From Collybia mongolica (taxonomy: Eukaryota > Basidiomycota > Agaricomycetes > Agaricales > Clitocybaceae): 64,000 nt of DNA. The DNA lies in the NCBI GenBank assembly GCA_013420905.1, contig JAAXNY010000016.1:1054001-1118000 (forward strand), written 5' to 3'. Shown here piece after piece: positions 61,990 to 64,000 of the stretch (positions are counted from its first letter, which is position 1; every line of letters starts with the position of its first letter). The position numbers were made by a program, and so were the translations under genes. The notes below the pieces were generated by a model. The model saw nothing but the letters and a program-made list of their open reading frames with translations, did not search any database and was not told the origin of the DNA.

Positions 61990-62696
61990 AAGAGCTTGCC
62001 TTTGGGCCCCCTTCACCTGAACTTACTAAGTACTCCAAGCTTACAAAATATAACCTCAGATTGTTCCCCCTCTATTTAATTAATCAAAGTACTGTCTTTA
62101 AATTCCATTCTTTTGTATAAATTTTGTACCCCCCTATCAGATGAAAATATACAACCCAACTCACTCTCTTATAGGTTGAAATTTCATCCAGTTAATTGGA
62201 GAAAATTCTAATATCTTTTTTCATCTAAAGGATGGCTGAAATATGTGAGATGAAAATAAACTACTAAAATCACTCTTCTATAGGATGAAATTTCATCCAG
62301 TTAACTGGGGGAAAATTTAATACTTTTTTTCATCTAATGGATGGCTAACATATTTTGGATGAAAATCAGCCACTAAATTCACTCTTCTATAAGATGAACT
62401 TTCATCCAATTAATTGTAGTTAATTGAAGGGATTTTTAATACATATTTTTATCTAATAAATGGCTGAAATATGGGGGATGAAAATCAGGCCACCAACTTC
62501 ACTCCTTTATAGGATGAAATTTCATCCAATTAATGGAGGGAAAATTTAATACCTTTTTTCATCTATTGGATGGCTGAAATATGTGGGGTGGAATTTCAGC
62601 CACAATTCATACCCCTTTAATTCAGCCATTTAAGTGTGGAAATTCATATTTCCACACTTAAATGGCTGAATTTCATGATCCAATGGGGACACAGTG
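61990..62696. other. right subterminal zone of element C
   Basis: From about 62150 the motif GGATGAAATTTCATCC or close variants recurs every 60-120 bp, mixed with ATGGCTGAAATATG. A perfect hairpin with 25-bp arms and the loop TCAT lies at 62619-62672. The element ends CACAGTG at 62696. Confidence 0.75.
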
Positions 62697-64000
62697 ATGT
62701 CTTGCATCCTTAAGAATTTGACCATGGATATGCTCCATGGTTAGGCACTATTGACGCGGAAGCGGAAAACACAAAATCTTGACACTAGTGCAAGGGTCGG
62801 AATGAGGAATTCCAACTCCAATTCACTTAATTGTCACTTGATGAGTTCTAATGTCGGATATTGGGGCAGAGGGTTTTGCTATTGCGGCTCCATGGATCTC
62901 TGAACAAGTGTCAGAAAAGACACCCATAGAGTAGTGAAATCACATATAGTGTTATTTGAGTTAGTAAAATTATAGCTCGTTATCCTAAACGCATACCTCA
63001 TGCCTACCATGTCTCGTTCCTCAATACTTCACAGTGGCGTTACAAGTCCGTGCATCAACAAGGATGGCCACAACACCATAGAAAGTGTGACAGAGCCCAA
63101 AACAGACTCTGACCACGAACAATCCATTGGTCCAGAAAATCAACTTGGGCTACCAGAATACGTCGGGTGGGTTCCGTATTGTTCCAACGCCTCCAGTAGG
63201 GAGGCCAGTACAACCAAAGAAATAGGTATAGATCAGTTCGATGAGTGGCACTAAGGCTGAACATCGGATGCAGGTGATAATAATCATGTCAAGAATTCTG
63301 GGAAAATCTCTGAGGACGGCAAGGGGGAAATGGGAGTCAGCATTATTCAATCTGTGAAAGACAAGGTATGTGCAACACTTAACTGCATTTTGGTTGTATA
63401 ATTGATCATGAAAAGGATATTACAATACATATACACGTTGAAGGTGGAAGCCTAGTAAACCCAGTATTTAACTTCAATTTCCAACAAAAAAGGCAGCAGG
63501 GAAGTAAACTGGGCCGTAGGATAATAGAAAAAGGAAGACAGCGTAAATGACAGAAATTAAGTCATACTTAGGATAGGATGTGGGCATGTCAATTATCAAG
63601 CAATGTATATATTATAGAAGGATTATGTTAATAGTGCCCCTACTTATTTTGCACGAGTTTTTTGAGCCTCCTCACAAAGGCTGGCCATCAGCTCACCACC
63701 ACGGGCTTTCTCATCCTTAGTCTCAATACCAACACAGAGTTTGTTGGGATTGAGCTCAAAATGCTCCTCCGACAAACTCTCGTGGCCATCCTCTGTCCGG
63801 TTGATCACAGCTAAAAGAACAAATGCATTGTCACCATCATATCGATGGTGAATTCGCCGGACATATTTACCACAATGCTTGCCCTCAATTACAAGAAGCA
63901 AGCCATTGTTGCACATTGGATTGGGATGTTTCAGAGTAACTTGCTCCAGTGACAAGAGTTCTGAAGTGGTATAATGCATGGAACGGATGGATAACTCTCC
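62697..64000 (+). repeat. second partial copy of the interior of element C
   Basis: 62698 onward matches 53288 onward in the same orientation to the end of the window, with about 5 percent differences. It starts exactly at the right border of element C. Many of the differences are CpG against TpG or CpA. It carries the unknown short ORF (63000-63400) and the 3' part of the Spt5-like gene. Confidence 0.9.
63644..64000 (-). pseudogene. Spt5-like protein, C-terminal part, partial at the window end
   Basis: The minus frame ending at 63644 matches 54236 onward: LLVIEGKHCGKYVRRIHHRY, FELNPNKLCVGIETKDEKAR and the same EEAQKTRAK end. The frame is open to the window edge. It continues beyond 64000, so its state cannot be judged. 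Confidence 0.7.

Larger units (their letters stand above)
51671..62696. mobile_element. 11-kb Plavaka-type element C with Spt5-like cargo
   Basis: The left end is CACTGTGAGCTCC, and the right end CACAGTG closes at 62696. The word ATG flanks both sides (51668-51670 and 62697-62699), matching the 3-bp rule of CACTA-like elements. Gene order is: small acidic-tail protein (minus), short unknown ORF (plus), Spt5-like NGN-KOW protein (minus), 232-bp palindrome, transposase (plus). A hAT fragment is nested near the right end. Subterminal zones hold repeated GGATGAAATTTCATCC-like words. The flanks are odd: R1 stops at the left end, and a partial copy of the element's own interior begins at the right end. 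The 3-bp match could therefore be chance or follow a rearrangement. Confidence 0.75.

Noticed and set aside
53288..64000. TET/JBP oxygenase gene in the transposon, as known for some basidiomycete elements
   Set aside because: No iron-binding HxD...H pattern in a suitable frame was seen, and the extra gene matches NGN/KOW instead.

Overview
The window is from a filamentous basidiomycete, most likely a mushroom-forming agaricomycete. The supporting evidence is split genes with many 50-60 bp introns, typical fungal housekeeping genes, a lytic polysaccharide monooxygenase relic, an agaricomycete-type membrane-protein family, and CACTA-like 'Plavaka' DNA transposons with the matching transposase. 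All gene models are hand-spliced from the sequence. For the large ones, the summed exon lengths are divisible by three.

Layout. (1) 1-7.7 kb: repeat territory. It holds a foldback element and a decayed coding relic of a large agaricomycete repeat family, itself hit by two poly(A) retroposons with clear target-site duplications. (2) 8.4-28 kb: the gene-rich island. It carries a multi-pass membrane protein, the RAD6-type ubiquitin-conjugating enzyme, a 30-exon UDP-glucose:glycoprotein glucosyltransferase (UGGT) ending in RDEL, a divergent NMD3 gene with an 11-bp tandem duplication that breaks its frame, an inverted repeat of tRNA-Thr genes, an intron-containing tRNA-Lys, a divergent pair of CsbD/Hmp1-like small proteins, and an AA9 LPMO pseudogene. 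(3) 28.4-32 kb and 46.5-50.1 kb: a 3.6-kb direct duplication, 18 kb apart. Each copy carries an intact 949-aa P-loop NTPase of unknown function. (4) 32-46.5 kb: a graveyard in which a minus-strand Ty3/gypsy element was split by two Plavaka-type elements with 3-bp target duplications (TAG and TGG). Dispersed repeats, tandem repeats and a 70-bp palindrome lie nearby. (5) 50.3-64 kb: a truncated Plavaka element, then an 11-kb Plavaka-type element (51671-62696), then a second partial copy of its interior running off the window.

Main discovery candidate. The 11-kb element has CACTG ends and arrays of GGATGAAATTCATCC-like subterminal motifs. It encodes three recognisable things: the Plavaka/tnp2-type transposase (plus strand), a small protein with an acidic tail that is also kept in the deletion derivatives, and a large multi-domain protein with an Spt5-like NGN domain and KOW modules (minus strand). 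A 232-bp near-perfect palindrome lies between the transposase and the Spt5-like gene, which are divergently transcribed. Transcription-elongation-factor-like cargo in a cut-and-paste transposon would be unusual. The two shorter elements at 36.5-43.1 kb are internal-deletion derivatives of the same architecture. Related copies differ largely by CpG to TpG/CpA changes, and the transposase stop codon fits the same process, which suggests silencing by cytosine methylation.
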